A stretch of DNA of 56,573 bases from Phycisphaerales bacterium (GTDB taxonomy: Bacteria; Planctomycetota; Phycisphaerae; Phycisphaerales; UBA1924): NCBI GenBank assembly GCA_020853815.1, contig JADYYE010000094.1:1-56573 (forward strand), read 5' to 3'. The translations under genes were made by a program, and so were the position numbers. This document shows positions 55,346 to 56,573 of the stretch, one piece after another. Each line of letters begins with the position of its first letter. Position 1 is the first letter of the stretch. The notes under the pieces are model-generated. The model made no database searches. It was given only the letters and a program-made list of their open reading frames with translations, and was not told the DNA's origin.

Positions 55346-55998
55346 TGGGCGATCGCGTCGTGTGCTTTGACTGGGGCGGCGTGCTGCTGCGAATCTGTCG
55401 CTCGTGGGCCGAAGGCTGCAAGGCGGCCGGGCTCGATGTTCGCGGGGAGTTGCAGGCGCCGGAGCTTGTGACAGAGCGGCGCGCGATCTCTGAACAGTTC
55501 CAGATCGGCCGCCTCTCCGTCGACGAATACGCCGTCGCCATGTCGCACGCGATGGGCGGCGTCTATTCGCCCCAGGAAGTCGTGCGTGTTCACGATGCGT
55601 GGCTGATCGAGGAGTATCCCGGCGTCGATCGTGTGATCGCGGAGCTTCACGCCACGCCCCGCGTGCGCACTGCGCTCCTGTCCAACACCAACGCGCTGCA
55701 CTGGGAGCGGCACGGCCCGACTCGCGGGCTACGCCCCTTCCCCATCGCCGGCTCGCTGCACCACCCCCACGCGAGCCACCTTCTGGGTTGCGCCAAGCCC
55801 GGCCTCGATATCTACCGGCAATTCGAAACCCTCGTCGGCGCACGAGGCGAGTCCATCATCTTCTTCGACGACCTGCCGGAGAACATCGCGGCTGCGGCCT
55901 CGCTCGGCTGGCGAGCGGTCCGCGTCGACCACGAGGGCGACACCGCCAAGCAGATCCGTGCCGCGCTCGTCGGCGCCGGTGTGCTCCCGCGTGGCTAA
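55345..55998 (+). CDS. HAD-superfamily hydrolase
   Basis: A 217-residue HAD protein: VVCFDWGGVLL is motif I, in which Asp9 is kept but the second Asp is Gly, as in YihX-type sugar-phosphatases. LLSNTNALHW is motif II, CAKPGLDIY motif III with Lys, and IFFDDLPENI motif IV. The cap is the small helical C1 type after residue 15. It probably removes phosphate from a small molecule; the substrate is unknown. The ATG overlaps the truD stop by one base (TGATG). The stop overlaps the stop of the convergent gene by two bases. Confidence 0.9.
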   Translation: MGDRVVCFDWGGVLLRICRSWAEGCKAAGLDVRGELQAPELVTERRAISEQFQIGRLSVDEYAVAMSHAMGGVYSPQEVVRVHDAWLIEEYPGVDRVIAELHATPRVRTALLSNTNALHWERHGPTRGLRPFPIAGSLHHPHASHLLGCAKPGLDIYRQFETLVGARGESIIFFDDLPENIAAAASLGWRAVRVDHEGDTAKQIRAALVGAGVLPRG

Positions 55999-56573
55999 TT
56001 CGCGTCGATCGCGACGTCGAGCTCGACATTGATCGGGCGAAGGCATTCGCGCTCGCCGCACGCCTGGTAGCTCAACGTCAGAACCGGTCGGGCGATCGCT
56101 CCCTCGGTTCGTTCGATCACCACGTCAAACTCGATCTCGCCGCGGTGGACCAGCGCCTCGGGTCCCCCCTCATAGGCGCGGAGCAGCTCGCCCGGCGGAT
56201 AGTCCGCGTACACCGCCAGCCCGTTCCCATCAACGAGCGACACACGCAGCGGCGAGAGCTCAATCGCCTCGCCCCCCGCCGGGTTCGGCTCCGCGGCCGC
56301 GATGTGGTATCCAGGCCTGATCCGCAAAAGTACCCGGAACATGCCGGGCGCCTGTCGCGTCACGGTGACGCGTTCCACTCCGGCGAACACCTCGACCGGG
56401 AGCATGGGCTCATCGCCCGCTCGCACCGCGCCCGGCGCTACCGCACTTCCACCTTGCTTTGCTGGCTCACCCCTCAGATCGTGCGCCGACGTTGCGCCAT
56501 CCGCAAGCAAGCGCACAAGACCGCGAAGCGCCGTGGCGCATGACAGCGGTGAGTCCGCGATCGCCCCGCTGAA
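55995..56573 (-). CDS. C-terminal part of a protein with a DsbD-type beta domain (start outside window)
   Basis: The frame is open to the end of the window, so the start is missing. The last 130 residues resemble the DsbD/DsbC-corrector immunoglobulin-like domain: PGMFRVLLRIRPGYHIAAAEPN, EIEFDVVIERTEGAIARPVLTLSYQACGERECLRP. The paired Cys in ACGEREC are the expected ones. The upstream residues (DSPLSCATALRGLVRLLAD) fit a helical domain such as that of DUF255/YyaL-like thioredoxin proteins, but this is uncertain. A periplasmic thiol-redox role is the likely assignment. The ATG at 56406 or GTG at 56516 could also be starts. Confidence 0.6.
   Translation of the reverse strand, partial: FSGAIADSPLSCATALRGLVRLLADGATSAHDLRGEPAKQGGSAVAPGAVRAGDEPMLPVEVFAGVERVTVTRQAPGMFRVLLRIRPGYHIAAAEPNPAGGEAIELSPLRVSLVDGNGLAVYADYPPGELLRAYEGGPEALVHRGEIEFDVVIERTEGAIARPVLTLSYQACGERECLRPINVELDVAIDAN

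Overview
The window is high-GC bacterial DNA that most resembles a planctomycete of the class Phycisphaerae. This is inferred from three things: the C-terminal sorting tails ending in an Ala/Leu/Gly helix plus RRRR on two secreted proteins, the gene content (long and short NfeD, FloA, several TlpA/TPR thioredoxins, an IOR/acyl-CoA synthetase pair), and tRNA genes without an encoded CCA. No insertion sequence, prophage, CRISPR array or rRNA was seen. It reads as an ordinary chromosomal segment with several unusual protein architectures.

Layout. 1-1.3 kb: the end of a receiver-like protein and a hypothetical membrane protein. 1.9-6.7 kb: an iorA gene and a three-part fusion of IorB with an ADP-forming acyl-CoA synthetase. 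Together they could take an aryl-pyruvate to an acyl-CoA and then to the acid plus ATP. 7.3-7.5 kb: a degenerate tRNA-Gly-like element and a CAT tRNA. 7.7-11.3 kb: ligA, a divergent folD whose cyclohydrolase residues are changed, and tatA. 11.4-14.2 kb: a secreted beta-helix/PA14 protein, then tRNA-Met and a NifU-domain gene that begins one base after the tRNA. 14.5-15.2 kb: a TauE-type permease. 15.6-24.1 kb: a five-gene Cu/Ag-type RND efflux operon with two unusual Cys-rich accessory proteins. 24.6-30 kb: a STAS protein, gyrA and a secreted hypothetical protein. 30.4-33.3 kb: a GH38-type glycosidase beside 8-bp tandem repeats. 33.4-34.9 kb: duplicated cell-surface proteins. 35-41 kb: greA and a murC-murB-ddl-ftsQ-like peptidoglycan/division operon. 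41.1-45.4 kb: a Nudix hydrolase and the NfeD-NfeD-FloA set. 45.5-51.2 kb: three TlpA-type paralogues around a TonB-like pair. 51.2-56.6 kb: a GT2 glycosyltransferase, nnrE, a bifunctional nuclease, truD, a HAD hydrolase and the end of a DsbD-type protein.

A recurrent feature cuts across these regions. Many genes that start a transcription unit have a TANNNT hexamer ending 5-8 bases before the start codon and no Shine-Dalgarno sequence. This is the layout of leaderless mRNAs. Downstream operon genes instead carry GGAG-type sites or ATGA/TGATG overlaps. I used the hexamer to choose several starts.
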